Counted from the first letter of the stretch, positions 8,362 to 19,010 are shown. The stretch: 64,000 bases of DNA from Herminiimonas contaminans (GCF_015645465.1 NZ_JADOEL010000001.1:1-64000), one strand, 5' to 3'. Notes: generated by a model not told the origin, from the letters alone. A program made the numbers and translations.

Positions 8362-8554
8362 GCGCTTTCAATGAGACTAATTAGGTGAACTGAACCTTTG
8401 TAGTACTACATACCAAAACTATGTATGTTGTTAACATATGTAATCATATATCAATATCAGAGACCTACAATTTAGAGCAAAAATACTCAAATATTGGGCA
8501 AAAATATCTAAAACTGTTAATAACTATTGTATTTTTAAATCATCATATAACGCA
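8362..8554. promoter_or_regulatory. AT-rich end of island: gmtY promoter and probable recombinase-binding region
   Basis: This gap between gmtY and srkA is strongly AT-rich and has several short inverted repeats: CATAC...GTATG at 8409-8426, GTTAACATATGTAA near 8430-8442, and AAAAATA...TATTTTT at about 8500-8536. It must contain the promoter of the minus-strand gmtYZX operon. Being the tip of the island, it is also the expected site of the recombinase core and arm sites. The junction with srkA is at about 8552-8556. Binding sites are inferred, not recognised by a known motif. Confidence 0.4.
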
Positions 8555-9175
8555 ATGGCAGTCGCCGTGCAGGCGCAAGGTGCTCACATCTCCAGCACGG
8601 TCATAGCAACGTTGCACGCCATCCAGCGCTTGCGTCACTACGCTGCGATAGGCGTCGAGCAAGTCAGGCGGGATGAAATTATTGGCCAGCAGGTAATCGC
8701 GTGGCTCACTGCCAAAAGTCTGGATATTCAGCGCCGGACGATGCTCGAAGTTCTTTAAGGCGCCCACCGCATGGATGCGGCCTATGAAACGCCCCAGCCA
8801 TTCCAGCGTCGCCGGATCATCCAGCTCGGGTGCGCGTCCGCCATGACGGGCGAAGACGGCAAAGCGATAACCGGCAAACGCATGCAGGGTCTTGCCGTCT
8901 GCCAGCGCGGTGGCCGGTACCACCGGGATTTCGCTTTCCACCAGCTCATGGACGAAAGCGTGCTCTTCCAGGATGGCAGCGTCGGTCCAGCGTGCCGGAC
9001 GATAAAACTTGGCCACCAGCGGCGGACCATCTTCCATGCCGACCTGGTAGACGCGGTTTTCATAGCTGTTCAGGGCCAGCAAGCGGCCATCGCTATACAG
9101 GCCGACGCTTTCCAGCGCGTCGAGCACGCAATCAGGTGTCAACGTGGAAAAAGACAAAGGGGTGGAATCATTCAT
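8543..9175 (-). pseudogene. srkA: srkA (yihE) stress-response kinase, truncated by the island
   Basis: SrkA is a Thr/Ser protein kinase of the aminoglycoside-phosphotransferase fold, normally about 325-340 aa, linked to stress survival in enterobacteria. Here translation starts at ATG 9175 (a longer frame to 9223 is unlikely) and gives about 210 residues. The N-lobe matches the family (ALNSYENRVYQVGMEDG; LVAKFYRP). The frame then reads RLHGDCH and switches to CVI and a stop. Family members continue HxGN and later DFDD, so the catalytic Asn and the metal-binding Asp are missing and the fragment cannot be an active kinase. The switch point marks the insertion site of the island; the 3' part should lie at the island's far end, outside the window. 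Confidence 0.8.
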
Positions 9176-9308
9176 TTGCCTATTGTACGGTGCCGCACCC
9201 CATAGACCCTTACTCAATATCAATAGATTTCATTGCCGCCCGGCCATCGCTTAGGCTAAGGGGTGCTGGTACACTGTCGCCCTGATCATCATTGAAGAAA
9301 ATCCCGCC

Positions 9309-10004
9309 ATGCATCTCGACCAGCCCCTATCCGACAAGGAATTCGACGAACTCGACAAATTCCTGCTTTCCGACCGCACTGCAGATGACTGCATGGCGAT
9401 GGATTCGCTGCACGGCTACCTGACCGCACTGGTGGTCGGTCCGGAAGAAGTGCCACTGATCGAATGGTTGCCACATGTCTGGGGCGAAAACGCCGAAGCG
9501 GTACCGAAGTTCAAGAACGACAAGGAATACGACCGCATCGTCGGCCTGATCGCACGTTTCATGAATGAAATTGCGATTACGCTGGAAGTCGCACCCAAAG
9601 AATACGAACCACTGTTCTGCGAACACGAATGGGAAGGCAAGCCGGTACTGGACGGTGAAGCCTGGGCCTGGGGTTTCAACCTCGGCATGAGTCTGCGTGC
9701 CGAAGCATGGGAGCCTATCAATAGCTCGAACATCGCACCGCTGATGCGCCCTATCTATTTGCTGGGTGCAGAAGAAATCGAAGAAGAAGAAATGGTGCTG
9801 GTCGATAATCCGGTCAAATGCCACAAGCTGACCATAGAAATCGAATCCGCGATTCCGGAAATCCACAAGTTCTGGTTGCCACATCGCAAATCTGCGGTCA
9901 AAACCGTGCAGCGTGAAGAACCGAAAATCGGCCGCAACGACGATTGCTCGTGCGGCAGCGGCAAAAAGTATAAAAAATGCTGCGGCGCGGCTAGCGCAGA
10001 GTAA
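9309..10004 (+). CDS. YecA/UPF0149-family protein with SEC-C zinc motif
   Basis: This is a 231-residue cytoplasmic protein. Residues about 1-180 form the UPF0149 (YecA/YgfB) helical domain ([36 protein letters not shown]). The C-terminus carries a SEC-C zinc knuckle, [19 protein letters not shown], the same motif found at the end of SecA. YecA-type proteins of this build can associate with ribosomes or SecA, but the role of this member is unknown. It is a single-gene unit, divergent from srkA and closed by a clear terminator just downstream. Confidence 0.85.
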   Translation: MHLDQPLSDKEFDELDKFLLSDRTADDCMAMDSLHGYLTALVVGPEEVPLIEWLPHVWGENAEAVPKFKNDKEYDRIVGLIARFMNEIAITLEVAPKEYEPLFCEHEWEGKPVLDGEAWAWGFNLGMSLRAEAWEPINSSNIAPLMRPIYLLGAEEIEEEEMVLVDNPVKCHKLTIEIESAIPEIHKFWLPHRKSAVKTVQREEPKIGRNDDCSCGSGKKYKKCCGAASAE

Positions 10005-10025
10005 TTAAATAAGTAAGCGACCAAC

Positions 10026-10053
10026 AAAAAAGCCGGCACTCGCCGGCTTTTTT
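10026..10053 (+). terminator. Intrinsic terminator between yecA-like gene and orn
   Basis: Inverted repeat AAAGCCGGC-ACTC-GCCGGCTTT flanked by an A-run and a T-run. It serves the plus-strand gene and, because of the flanking runs on both sides, probably also orn arriving on the minus strand. Confidence 0.85.
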
Positions 10054-10072
10054 ACGTCAGGCATGGCCTGCA

Positions 10073-10660
10073 TTATTCCTTGATGAAATGCTCGCGGTAG
10101 TAGCGCAGCTCTTCGATCGATTCGAGGATGTCGGCCAGCGCGGTGTGCTTTTGGTGTTTCTTGAAGCCGTTGACCAGTTCAGGTTTCCAGCGACGGCACA
10201 GTTCTTTCAGGGTCGAGACGTCGAGGTTGCGATAGTGGAAGAAGGCTTCCAGCTTAGGCATGCCACGCGCCATGAAGCGGCGGTCCTGGCAAATAGTGTT
10301 GCCGCACATAGGCGATTTGCCGCTAGGGACGTATTTCTTGAGGAATTCGATCAGGGCGGTTTCGGCATCGGCTTCGGTCACGGTGGATGCCTTGATGCGG
10401 TCGATCAGACCGGAGCGGCCGTGCGTACCCTTATTCCAGGCATCCATGCCGTCCAGCACCTCATCCGATTGATGGATGGCAAATACCGGGCCTTCGCCCA
10501 GGATATTCAGGTTGGAATCAGTTACCACCACGGCAACTTCGATAATGCGGTCATTGTCTGGATCGAGTCCGGTCATTTCCATATCGACCCAGATCAGGTT
10601 GAACTCATTCGGGCGCAATGGGGTGGCAGATGACGACTCTAATTCAGTAGCTTGTGACAT
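10073..10660 (-). CDS. orn: Oligoribonuclease
   Basis: This is a 195-residue 3'-5' exoribonuclease of the DEDDh class that degrades two- to five-nucleotide RNAs, the last step of mRNA decay, and pGpG from c-di-GMP turnover. The N-terminal catalytic block is [22 protein letters not shown] (first Asp and Glu of DEDDh). [16 protein letters not shown] carries the third acidic residue, and [18 protein letters not shown] carries the His and last Asp near the C-terminus. Length is slightly above the E. coli enzyme because of a short N-terminal extension. It is transcribed divergently from the Ste24-type protease gene across a 50-base promoter gap. All catalytic residues are intact. Confidence 0.95.
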   Translation of the reverse strand: MSQATELESSSATPLRPNEFNLIWVDMEMTGLDPDNDRIIEVAVVVTDSNLNILGEGPVFAIHQSDEVLDGMDAWNKGTHGRSGLIDRIKASTVTEADAETALIEFLKKYVPSGKSPMCGNTICQDRRFMARGMPKLEAFFHYRNLDVSTLKELCRRWKPELVNGFKKHQKHTALADILESIEELRYYREHFIKE

Positions 10661-10710
10661 AATTGTTTTCCTTTAGCCTGCTCAATCCGCCATTTTCTCA
10701 CAGGAAAAGA

Positions 10711-11970
10711 ATGTCATCGCTCGCGTTTACCGTTTTGTTTGTCACTTTTCTGCTTATCAGCCTGCTGGTACGTTTCTGGCTGGCCTCGCGCCACATTCGC
10801 CACATCCAGGCGCATCGTGCTGCCGTGCCGCCACAATTCGTCGGGAAAATACCGCTGGAAGCACACCAGAAAGCGGCTGATTACTCGGTCGCGAAAACCA
10901 AATTTGCCCTGTTCATCGTGATCCTGAACGCCGCCACCCTGATCGGCTTTACGCTGATGGGCGGTTTGCAATGGTTGTCGGAAAGCGCGCTGTTTGTCTT
11001 CGGCCCCGGCTATCGCTATCAATTGGCGCTGGTACTGGCCTTCGCCCTGATCTCCGGCCTGATTGAGCTGCCGTTTGATTACTTCCGTCAATTCGTGCTG
11101 GAAGCGCGCTTCGGTTTCAACCGTATGTCGCCGCGCCTGTTCTTCACCGATCTGGCGAAAAGCACTGTCATCTCCCTCTCACTCGGTCTCGGCCTGGTCT
11201 GGGTCACCATCATCCTGATGGAAAAATCCGGCGACCTGTGGTGGCTGTATGCATGGATACTGTGGTGCTCGTTCCAAATGCTGATGCTGGTCCTGGTACC
11301 GCTCTTCATCGCACCACTGTTCAATAAATTCCAGCCACTGGAAGATGAAAACCTGCGCACCCGTATCGAAAACCTGATGCAGCGTGTCGGCTTCAAGGCC
11401 AGCGGCCTGTTCGTGATGGATGGCTCGCGTCGCAGCGCACACGGCAACGCCTACTTCTCCGGCTTCGGTGCGGCGAAACGCATCGTTTTCTTCGACACCC
11501 TGCTGGAACGCCTGGCACCGCATGAAATCGAAGCGGTACTGGCCCATGAACTCGGCCACTTCAAACTCAAGCACATCGTCAAGCGCATCGTCGTCATGTT
11601 TGCCGCTTCGCTCGCCTTCCTCGCCGTGCTCGGTTACCTGAAAAACCAGACCTGGTTCTACACCGGCCTCGGCGTTGAACCGATGATGGGCGCCAGCAAT
11701 GATGCGATGGCACTGATCCTGTTTGCACTGGTCTTGCCGGTCTTCTCCTTCCTGTTCTCGCCACTGACTTCGCTCAGCTCGCGCAAACATGAATTCGAAG
11801 CCGATGCATTCGCCGCGCAACATACCAATTCGCAAGACCTGGTATCGGCACTGGTCAAACTGTATGAAGACAATGCGTCGACCCTGACGCCTGATCCGCT
11901 GCATTCGGCGTTCTACGATTCGCACCCGCCTGCTACGGTACGTATCAACAAACTGCTGGCGGCAGGTTGA
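10711..11970 (+). CDS. M48 family (Ste24-type CAAX protease-like) membrane metallopeptidase
   Basis: ATG 10711 is chosen because it has an AGGAAAAG ribosome site six bases upstream; the frame opens earlier at 10663. The 419-residue integral membrane protein has about six hydrophobic segments. It carries the zinc motif HELGH (VLAHELGHFKLKH, about residue 275) and the third ligand in KHEFEADAFAA (about 362). This is the architecture of Ste24/CAAX prenyl protease 1 homologues, which in bacteria lack a known prenyl substrate and probably act in membrane protein quality control. The stop at 11968-11970 lies 11 bases before phhB, so protease, phhB and rsgA look like one transcript. Confidence 0.85.
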   Translation: MSSLAFTVLFVTFLLISLLVRFWLASRHIRHIQAHRAAVPPQFVGKIPLEAHQKAADYSVAKTKFALFIVILNAATLIGFTLMGGLQWLSESALFVFGPGYRYQLALVLAFALISGLIELPFDYFRQFVLEARFGFNRMSPRLFFTDLAKSTVISLSLGLGLVWVTIILMEKSGDLWWLYAWILWCSFQMLMLVLVPLFIAPLFNKFQPLEDENLRTRIENLMQRVGFKASGLFVMDGSRRSAHGNAYFSGFGAAKRIVFFDTLLERLAPHEIEAVLAHELGHFKLKHIVKRIVVMFAASLAFLAVLGYLKNQTWFYTGLGVEPMMGASNDAMALILFALVLPVFSFLFSPLTSLSSRKHEFEADAFAAQHTNSQDLVSALVKLYEDNASTLTPDPLHSAFYDSHPPATVRINKLLAAG

Positions 11971-11981
11971 GCCTGGACACC

Positions 11982-12344
11982 ATGAGCAGCGCCGCCGACT
12001 TACGCCTGCAAACATGCCGACCACAAACGTCGGCATTGTCGGCAGCGGAAGTCGCGACTTATTTGCAGGCGCTGCCTGACTGGCAGCTGCAAGACGGCAA
12101 AATCGTACGGGTCTATACCTTCCAGAATTACTACCGGACGCTAGCCTTTGTGAATGCCATCGCCTACACCATACACACGGAAGACCATCATCCGGAACTG
12201 GTGATCACCTATAAGCAATGCGTAGTGAAATACGACACCCACTCAGTCAATAACGGGCAAGGTGGCCTGTCACTCAACGATTTCATTTGCGCTGCCAAGC
12301 TGGACGCGATTTACGCGCAGTCAGTAGCACGGACTGCATCCTGA
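11982..12344 (+). CDS. phhB: Pterin-4a-carbinolamine dehydratase
   Basis: This is a 120-residue protein from ATG 11982. It is a 4a-hydroxytetrahydrobiopterin dehydratase (PCD/DCoH fold), which dehydrates the pterin carbinolamine formed by phenylalanine hydroxylase and so recycles tetrahydropterin. The active-site box [21 protein letters not shown] is intact with its conserved histidines, followed by [15 protein letters not shown]. No phhA is seen nearby. Its stop codon overlaps the rsgA start by one base (TGATG), so the two are translationally coupled even though their functions are unrelated. Confidence 0.9.
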   Translation: MSSAADLRLQTCRPQTSALSAAEVATYLQALPDWQLQDGKIVRVYTFQNYYRTLAFVNAIAYTIHTEDHHPELVITYKQCVVKYDTHSVNNGQGGLSLNDFICAAKLDAIYAQSVARTAS

Positions 12345-13237
12345 TGACTACACTCATTACCGGTATCGTCATAGCCGCACATGGCCGTCACTATCTAGTG
12401 CAAACCGATAGCGCGAAACTGCAATGTGTGACGCGTGGCAAAAAGAGTGATGTCGCCGTCGGCGACGTCGTCAAACTGAAACTGACCTCGGCCAACCAGG
12501 GCGTGATCGAAGAAATCACCGAACGCGACACCCTGCTGTACCGGTCCGACCAGTACAAATCCAAGCTGCTGGCCGCGAATGTGTCGCAACTCTTCATCGT
12601 GGTGGCAACCGAGCCGGGCTTTTCCGATGACCTGGTATCGCGTTCGCTGGTCGCAGCCGAAGCAGCAGGCGTCAAGGTACACATCATCCTGAATAAGATA
12701 GACGTGGTCGCCTCGCTGGAGAAAACCCGGCAGCGCGTCGCCTTCTATGCCAGCCTTGGCTATCCGGTGCATGAAGTATCGGCCACCACACAGCCGGAAG
12801 CGACCTGCGCTACGCTATTGCCATTATTGACAGGTAATTCAACCATCCTGATCGGCCAGTCCGGCATGGGCAAGTCGTCCATCATCAACCTGATCGTGCC
12901 GGATGCCGACATTGCCGTGCGTGAGATTTCGGCCGCGCTCGATACCGGCAAGCACACGACGACCTTTACCCGTTTGTACACAATTGATGACGAAACAGCG
13001 ATCATCGATTCACCAGGTTTCCAGGAATTCGGTCTTTATCATTTGACCGAAGGCATGCTGGAACGCGCTTTCCCTGAATTCGCGTCCTACCTGGGACACT
13101 GCAAGTTTTATAACTGCCATCATACAAATGAGCCGGAATGTGCGATCCGCACTGCGGTTGCCGATGGTGCGATAGCCCCTATGCGCCATGCGCTCTACCT
13201 GCAGTTATTGCATGAATCATCACAAAAGCTGTACTAG
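12344..13237 (+). CDS. rsgA: Ribosome small-subunit biogenesis GTPase RsgA
   Basis: This is a 297-residue circularly permuted GTPase that acts in late 30S maturation, checking the decoding centre and releasing RbfA. An N-terminal OB-fold (about 1-75) is followed by the permuted motifs: G4 LNKIDVV (about 116), G1 P-loop GQSGMGKSS (about 170) and G3 [11 protein letters not shown]-terminal zinc knuckle reads [21 protein letters not shown] in part. Start ATG 12344 overlaps the phhB stop; the upstream-extended frame is a shadow of phhB. Size and all motifs are normal. Confidence 0.95.
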   Translation: MTTLITGIVIAAHGRHYLVQTDSAKLQCVTRGKKSDVAVGDVVKLKLTSANQGVIEEITERDTLLYRSDQYKSKLLAANVSQLFIVVATEPGFSDDLVSRSLVAAEAAGVKVHIILNKIDVVASLEKTRQRVAFYASLGYPVHEVSATTQPEATCATLLPLLTGNSTILIGQSGMGKSSIINLIVPDADIAVREISAALDTGKHTTTFTRLYTIDDETAIIDSPGFQEFGLYHLTEGMLERAFPEFASYLGHCKFYNCHHTNEPECAIRTAVADGAIAPMRHALYLQLLHESSQKLY

Positions 13238-13263
13238 AGGAAGGGTAGTACCCGGCCTTAAAG

Positions 13264-13341
13264 CTGGCTTTTAGATCGAAATCCCTTATAATTGAAGCAG
13301 TTACAACAATCGGCGGCAGGCGCCAACCTAGCCGCCGTTTT
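13264..13341 (+). promoter_or_regulatory. argF promoter and GC-rich 5'UTR hairpin with T-run
   Basis: A perfect TATAAT sits at 13287-13292 with a weak -35 (CTGGCT, 17-base spacing), putting the start near 13299. The resulting leader of about 48 bases contains the hairpin CGGCGGC (13311-13317) / GCCGCCG (13331-13337) followed by TTTT, ending six bases before the argF ATG. No Shine-Dalgarno sequence is visible because the hairpin occupies its place. The hairpin could act as an attenuator or as a translational block. Confidence 0.5.
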
Positions 13342-13346
13342 CAATT

Positions 13347-14261
13347 ATGGCAATCAAACACTTTCTGCAGTTTTCCGATTTAACGCTGGATGAATTCGAG
13401 CACGTCATAGAACGTACCCGTGTTATCAAGCGCAAATTCAAGAACTACGAGCCCTACCATCCGCTCAGCGACCGTACGCTGGTGATGGTGTTCGAAAAGA
13501 ATTCCACCCGCACCCGCCTGTCCTTTGAAGCCGGCATGCACCAGCTCGGCGGCGCAGCGATCTACCTCAACACCCGCGACAGCCAGCTTGGTCGCGGTGA
13601 ACCGGTAGAAGATGCAGCACAAGTGATGTCCCGCATGTGCGACATCATCATGATCCGTACTTTCGGCCAGGAAATCATCGAGCGTTTCGCTGCGAATTCG
13701 CGCGTACCGGTGATCAACGGCCTGACCAATGAACATCATCCCTGCCAGGTACTGGCCGATGTCTTTACCTATATAGAACAACGCGGCTCGATCAAGGGCA
13801 AGACCGTGGCCTGGGTCGGCGATGCCAACAACATGCTCTACTCCTGGCTGCAGGCAGCGCAGGTATTCGACTTCCACGTCAATGTCTCGACGCCTAAAGG
13901 CTACGAAATCGACCAGTCGCTAGTCGCGATGGACAACACGCATTACACGCTGCATGCCTCACCATCGGACGCCTGTGCCGGGGCGCACCTGGTCACGACC
14001 GACGTCTGGACCAGCATGGGCTTTGAAGAAGAAAACGCAGCACGCCTGAAAGCCTTCGACGGCTGGATCGTCGATGCCGCCAAGATGAAACGCGCGCAGC
14101 CGGATGCATTGTTCATGCACTGCCTGCCGGCACATCGCGGCGAAGAAGTTGCCGCCGAAGTCATAGACGGACCGCAATCCGTGGTCTGGGACGAAGCAGA
14201 GAATCGCCTGCATGTACAAAAGGCCTTGCTCGAATACCTCGTCCTCGGTCGGCTAGATTAA
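13347..14261 (+). CDS. argF: Ornithine carbamoyltransferase
   Basis: This is a 304-residue enzyme that makes citrulline from ornithine and carbamoyl phosphate, step six of arginine synthesis. The carbamoyl-phosphate loop STRTR is at about 52-56, HPCQ at about 131-134 and the ornithine-binding HCLPAHRGEE at about 258. The anabolic length (near 305) and the argG gene 73 bases downstream support an anabolic role. The start MAIKHFLQFSDL is the usual N-terminus in betaproteobacteria. Translation starts directly behind a hairpin and without a visible ribosome site. Confidence 0.95.
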   Translation: MAIKHFLQFSDLTLDEFEHVIERTRVIKRKFKNYEPYHPLSDRTLVMVFEKNSTRTRLSFEAGMHQLGGAAIYLNTRDSQLGRGEPVEDAAQVMSRMCDIIMIRTFGQEIIERFAANSRVPVINGLTNEHHPCQVLADVFTYIEQRGSIKGKTVAWVGDANNMLYSWLQAAQVFDFHVNVSTPKGYEIDQSLVAMDNTHYTLHASPSDACAGAHLVTTDVWTSMGFEEENAARLKAFDGWIVDAAKMKRAQPDALFMHCLPAHRGEEVAAEVIDGPQSVVWDEAENRLHVQKALLEYLVLGRLD

Positions 14262-14307
14262 TCAGATACCACCTAACCATTTCCCCGCTCAGTCACCACT
14301 GACCTAA

Positions 14308-15675
<1,368 letters not shown>

Positions 15676-15708
15676 TTTTTAATTTATCTCCCTATCAGAG
15701 CACAACTC

Positions 15709-16023
15709 ATGAGCACACAATTCGATCAAGTCAGCGTCATCAAGAAAGCCAACATCTACTTCGACGGCAAATGCGTATCGCACAGCGTCCTGTTTGCTGA
15801 TGGCACCAAGAAAACCATAGGCGTGATTTTCCCATCGACGCTGAAGTTCAACACTGGCGCAGCAGAAATCATGGAATTGAATGCAGGCAAATGCCGCATC
15901 CGCCTGGCTGGTGCAACTGACTGGGAAACCTACGAAGGTGGTCAGCAATTCAATGTACCGGCCAACTCCAGCTTCGATATCGAAACCATCGATACCCTGG
16001 ACTACGTTTGCCACTTCGTCTAA
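15709..16023 (+). CDS. ppnP: Pyrimidine/purine nucleoside phosphorylase PpnP
   Basis: This is a 104-residue small cupin (formerly DUF1255/YaiE) with broad nucleoside phosphorylase activity in the characterised E. coli member. Family segments are [34 protein letters not shown] and the C-terminal [16 protein letters not shown]. It lies 33 bases behind argG on the same strand, ahead of a strong terminator, so it is likely co-transcribed with the arginine genes. No functional link to arginine synthesis is known to me. Confidence 0.9.
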   Translation: MSTQFDQVSVIKKANIYFDGKCVSHSVLFADGTKKTIGVIFPSTLKFNTGAAEIMELNAGKCRIRLAGATDWETYEGGQQFNVPANSSFDIETIDTLDYVCHFV

Positions 16024-16050
16024 AAAATTCCGTCTGACGCAAACAACTGA

Positions 16051-16088
16051 CAAAGACCGGACAAAGCTACCGGTCTTTGTGTTTTTCT
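16051..16088 (+). terminator. Intrinsic terminator after ppnP
   Basis: Perfect 10-bp stem CAAAGACCGG / CCGGTCTTTG (16051-16060, 16070-16079) with a nine-base loop, followed by TGTTTTTC. It ends the argF-argG-ppnP transcript and isolates trpS. Confidence 0.85.
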
Positions 16089-16122
16089 TGCAGGACGCAT
16101 AGCTGCATATCACGGAGTAAAC

Positions 16123-17136
16123 ATGTCTTCGAACGCCCCTGCGATCGTCCTGACCGGCGACCGCCCAACTGGTCCCCTGCACCTCGGCCACTACATCGGC
16201 TCATTGAAGTCGCGCCTGGAGCTGCAGGACACCCACAAGCAATTCATCCTGCTGGCGGATACGCAAGCGATGACCGATAACGTCGGCCGTCATCAACGCG
16301 TGACCGAAAACGTACTCGAAGTTGCGCTCGACTATCTGGCGGTCGGCATCGATCCGGAGAAATCCACCATCTTCATCCAGTCGCAGATCCCTGAACTGTA
16401 TGAACTGTCGATGGTGCTGTTGAATCTGGTGACGGTATCGCGCCTGGAGCGCAATCCGACCATCAAGGAAGAAATCCGCCTGCGTAATTTCGAACGCGAT
16501 ATCCCTGCCGGCTTCCTGACCTACCCGGTCAGCCAGGCCGCTGACATTACAGCGTTCAAGGCGACGCTGGTACCAGTCGGTAACGACCAGCTGCCTATGA
16601 TTGAGCAAACCAATGAGCTGGTGCGCAAGTTCAACAGCGTGGTCGGCAAAGATATCCTGGTTGAGTGCAAGGAACTGCTGTCGGCCACCAGCCGCCTGCC
16701 TGGCATCGATGGCAAGGCCAAGATGAGCAAATCACTCGGCAACTCCATTGCGCTGGGCGCAACCGCCGCAGAGATCAAAAAAGCAGTGAATGCGATGTAC
16801 ACCGACCCGAATCACCTGAAAGTGGAAGATCCGGGCCAGGTCGATGGCAATGTGGTGTTTTCCTTCCTCGATGCCTTTGATGATGACAAGGCGGCAGTGG
16901 AAGAATTGAAAGCACATTATCGCCGCGGCGGTCTGGGTGACAGCGTGGTCAAGCGTCGCCTGGAAGCGCAGCTGCAAGCGATGATAGAGCCGATACGCAC
17001 GCGTCGTGAAGCATATGCACAAGACAAAGGCGAAGTACTCGCCATGCTCAAACGCGGTACCGAGCGTGCACGTGCAGTCGCAGCCAAAACACTGTCTGAA
17101 GTCAATGCTTCGATGGGGCTGAACTACTTTGACTAA
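16123..17136 (+). CDS. trpS: Tryptophanyl-tRNA synthetase
   Basis: This is a 337-residue class Ic aminoacyl-tRNA synthetase that charges tRNA-Trp. The N-terminal ATP-binding GDRPTGPLHLGHYIG contains the HIGH equivalent, and [10 protein letters not shown] near residue 200 is the KMSKS loop. Size fits the bacterial family (about 330-340). It is a single-gene unit, bounded by a terminator on each side. No leader or T-box-like structure is seen in the 100 bases upstream. Confidence 0.95.
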   Translation: MSSNAPAIVLTGDRPTGPLHLGHYIGSLKSRLELQDTHKQFILLADTQAMTDNVGRHQRVTENVLEVALDYLAVGIDPEKSTIFIQSQIPELYELSMVLLNLVTVSRLERNPTIKEEIRLRNFERDIPAGFLTYPVSQAADITAFKATLVPVGNDQLPMIEQTNELVRKFNSVVGKDILVECKELLSATSRLPGIDGKAKMSKSLGNSIALGATAAEIKKAVNAMYTDPNHLKVEDPGQVDGNVVFSFLDAFDDDKAAVEELKAHYRRGGLGDSVVKRRLEAQLQAMIEPIRTRREAYAQDKGEVLAMLKRGTERARAVAAKTLSEVNASMGLNYFD

Positions 17137-17163
17137 GGCATTCCGTTTGATTGCATAGCCAAC

Positions 17164-17199
17164 AAAAAAGCCCGACTTTGTCATGAAGCCGGGCTTTTT
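17164..17199 (+). terminator. Intrinsic terminator after trpS
   Basis: AAAAAGCCCG / CGGGCTTTTT arms separated by about 15 bases, with a T-run on the right. It is a clear rho-independent terminator for trpS. Confidence 0.85.
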
Positions 17200-17330
17200 C
17201 ATAAAAGGTTCGGTCTGGACGGCCTTGCATGCCTTCCACCATAATGGCGCATTAAGGATAGCTCTCTGCCAGTTTGAATTAACTTACATCGCGCGACTTA
17301 GCCGCTGTGTTTTAACTAAGAAAGAAAAGC

Positions 17331-18989
17331 ATGATTCTTGGAATTGATGTCGGCGGCACCCATACCGATTCGGTATTGATGCAAAACCGCAAAATTATCC
17401 GCAAATCCAAAGTACTGACCGACAAGAACGATATCCTCGGTTGCGTCATGCGCGCCACCCAGGCTGTCGCTACACCTGAAGATATCAAGCAACTGCATCG
17501 CATCGTCCTCAGCACCACCATCTCGACCAATGCCGTGGCACAGAACCAGCTCGATCCGGTCGGCCTGATCGTCATGAACGGCCCTGGCGTGTCGCCCAAG
17601 GACTTACCGCTGGCTGACCAGACTACGCTGATCGCCGGTTATATGAATCACCGCGGCATAGAAGCAGAGGCGCTGGACGACGATGAGCTGGCTGCGCTGA
17701 AACAGCAATTCAGCAAGGACAAGATCGAGAACCTGGCCGTGATCGGCAAATTCTCTACCCGCAATCCGGTGCATGAACAGGAAGTCGGTGCCTACTTTGA
17801 TAGCCAGGCCAGCCATGTGTCGCTGGGTCACCATCAATCCGGCGTGCTGAACTTCCCGCGTCGCATCGCCACCACTTATCTCAACGCGGCGATCTGGCGT
17901 CTGCACAGCCGCATGGTTGATCAACTGGCCAGCTACCTGCAAGGCCTGGGCGTTGATGTCCCGCTCTTCATCCTGAAGGCGGACGGCGGCACCATAGGTG
18001 TCGAACCATCGCGCAAGTATCCGGTGCAAACCATCTTGTCCGGCCCGGCTGCCACCATCATGGGCGTGCTACCTTTCGTCAGCTCGACAGCCGACTCGGT
18101 ATCGATAGACGTCGGCGGCACCACCACCGACATCGCCTTGTTCGCCAATGGCGCTCCACTGCTGGAACCACAAGGCGTAGAGATCGAAGGACACAAAACT
18201 CTGATACGCGGCTTGCTCACGCATTCGATGGCACTCGGTGGCGACAGCCAGGTACAGGTAGTCAATGGCGCATTGCAGATCGGTCCGGAACGCAAAGGTT
18301 CGGCGATGGCTTTCGATGGCCCATTCCCGACGCCTACCGATGCATTGATCGTACTTGGCCGCGCCAACATCGGCGACCAGGCCAAAGCGTTACGCGCGAT
18401 GGAAGGCCTGGCGACCAGCCTGCAGCAAACACCACAACAGGTGGCGCAAGCGATTGTCGACATCATGTGTGGTCGCATTGCAGCCAAGGTCAATGAAATG
18501 ATTGCAGAGGTCAACAGCAAGCCGGTCTACACCATCCATGAACTGCTGGAAGGCAAGGTCCTGCAACCGCAACAATTGATCGCAGTCGGTGGTCCTGCTC
18601 CTTATATCGCCGAGCAGGTCGGCGCATTGCTAGCCCTGCCCGCCATCGTGCCGCAGGATTCAGAAGTGATTAATGCCTGCGGTGCAGCGATGGCACGCAC
18701 CACGGTCGAATTGAATCTGCTGGCCGATACCGAATCGCAGCAACTGAGCTTCGCCGAAGATGGCCGTAAACAAAAGATTTCGTCGCGCACCAGCGTCGAT
18801 GAGATCGTCGAGATCGGCAAGGAACGATTGCTGGAAATCGCCCGGGCTGCCGGTGCACGCGATGAAGACCTCGAAGTCGAAGTCGCTGACCTGCAATCCT
18901 TCAACGTCATTCATGGCTACGCCACTACCGGCAAAAACATACGTGTCCGCTTGCAGATCAAACCCGGACTTATCAAGCAACAGCAATAA
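17331..18989 (+). CDS. Hydantoinase/oxoprolinase-family protein (HyuA-like)
   Basis: This is a 552-residue ATP-dependent hydrolase-like protein of the ASKHA (actin/hexokinase) superfamily. The N-terminal phosphate loop GIDVGGTHTDSV and the second loop SIDVGGTTTDIALFANG are both intact, with ILSGPAATIMG between them. It corresponds to the HyuA/N-methylhydantoinase A subunit, which normally works with a HyuB partner. No hyuB is present, and the next gene, 21 bases downstream, is a histone-deacetylase-like amidohydrolase. The length is short for the HyuA family (about 650-700), lacking most of the C-terminal domain. Substrate unknown; a role in opening a cyclic amide or activating a carboxylate is inferred from the family. 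Confidence 0.75.
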   Translation: MILGIDVGGTHTDSVLMQNRKIIRKSKVLTDKNDILGCVMRATQAVATPEDIKQLHRIVLSTTISTNAVAQNQLDPVGLIVMNGPGVSPKDLPLADQTTLIAGYMNHRGIEAEALDDDELAALKQQFSKDKIENLAVIGKFSTRNPVHEQEVGAYFDSQASHVSLGHHQSGVLNFPRRIATTYLNAAIWRLHSRMVDQLASYLQGLGVDVPLFILKADGGTIGVEPSRKYPVQTILSGPAATIMGVLPFVSSTADSVSIDVGGTTTDIALFANGAPLLEPQGVEIEGHKTLIRGLLTHSMALGGDSQVQVVNGALQIGPERKGSAMAFDGPFPTPTDALIVLGRANIGDQAKALRAMEGLATSLQQTPQQVAQAIVDIMCGRIAAKVNEMIAEVNSKPVYTIHELLEGKVLQPQQLIAVGGPAPYIAEQVGALLALPAIVPQDSEVINACGAAMARTTVELNLLADTESQQLSFAEDGRKQKISSRTSVDEIVEIGKERLLEIARAAGARDEDLEVEVADLQSFNVIHGYATTGKNIRVRLQIKPGLIKQQQ

Positions 18990-19010
18990 GCAAAGCGTGA
19001 GGAACACATC

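Larger units (their letters stand above)
1..8554. mobile_element. Integrated genomic island with a GMT-like recombinase trio, left end outside the window
   Basis: This AT-richer block differs visibly in base composition from the chromosome to its right. It carries two tyrosine recombinase genes and a partner gene in one operon at its right edge, plus cargo typical of accessory DNA: an IS3-type end, an HNH-like gene, an Abi_C gene and gene remnants. The right boundary is placed at about 8552-8556, where the reading frame of srkA stops matching its family immediately after the codons for HGDCH. The left boundary is not visible, so total size and cargo are unknown. The boundary is read from protein homology; I could not locate a direct repeat because the other junction is missing. 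Confidence 0.75.

Noticed and set aside
8771..9285. Plus-strand frames opposite srkA
   Set aside because: They are shadows of the kinase gene; no motif and no start signal.
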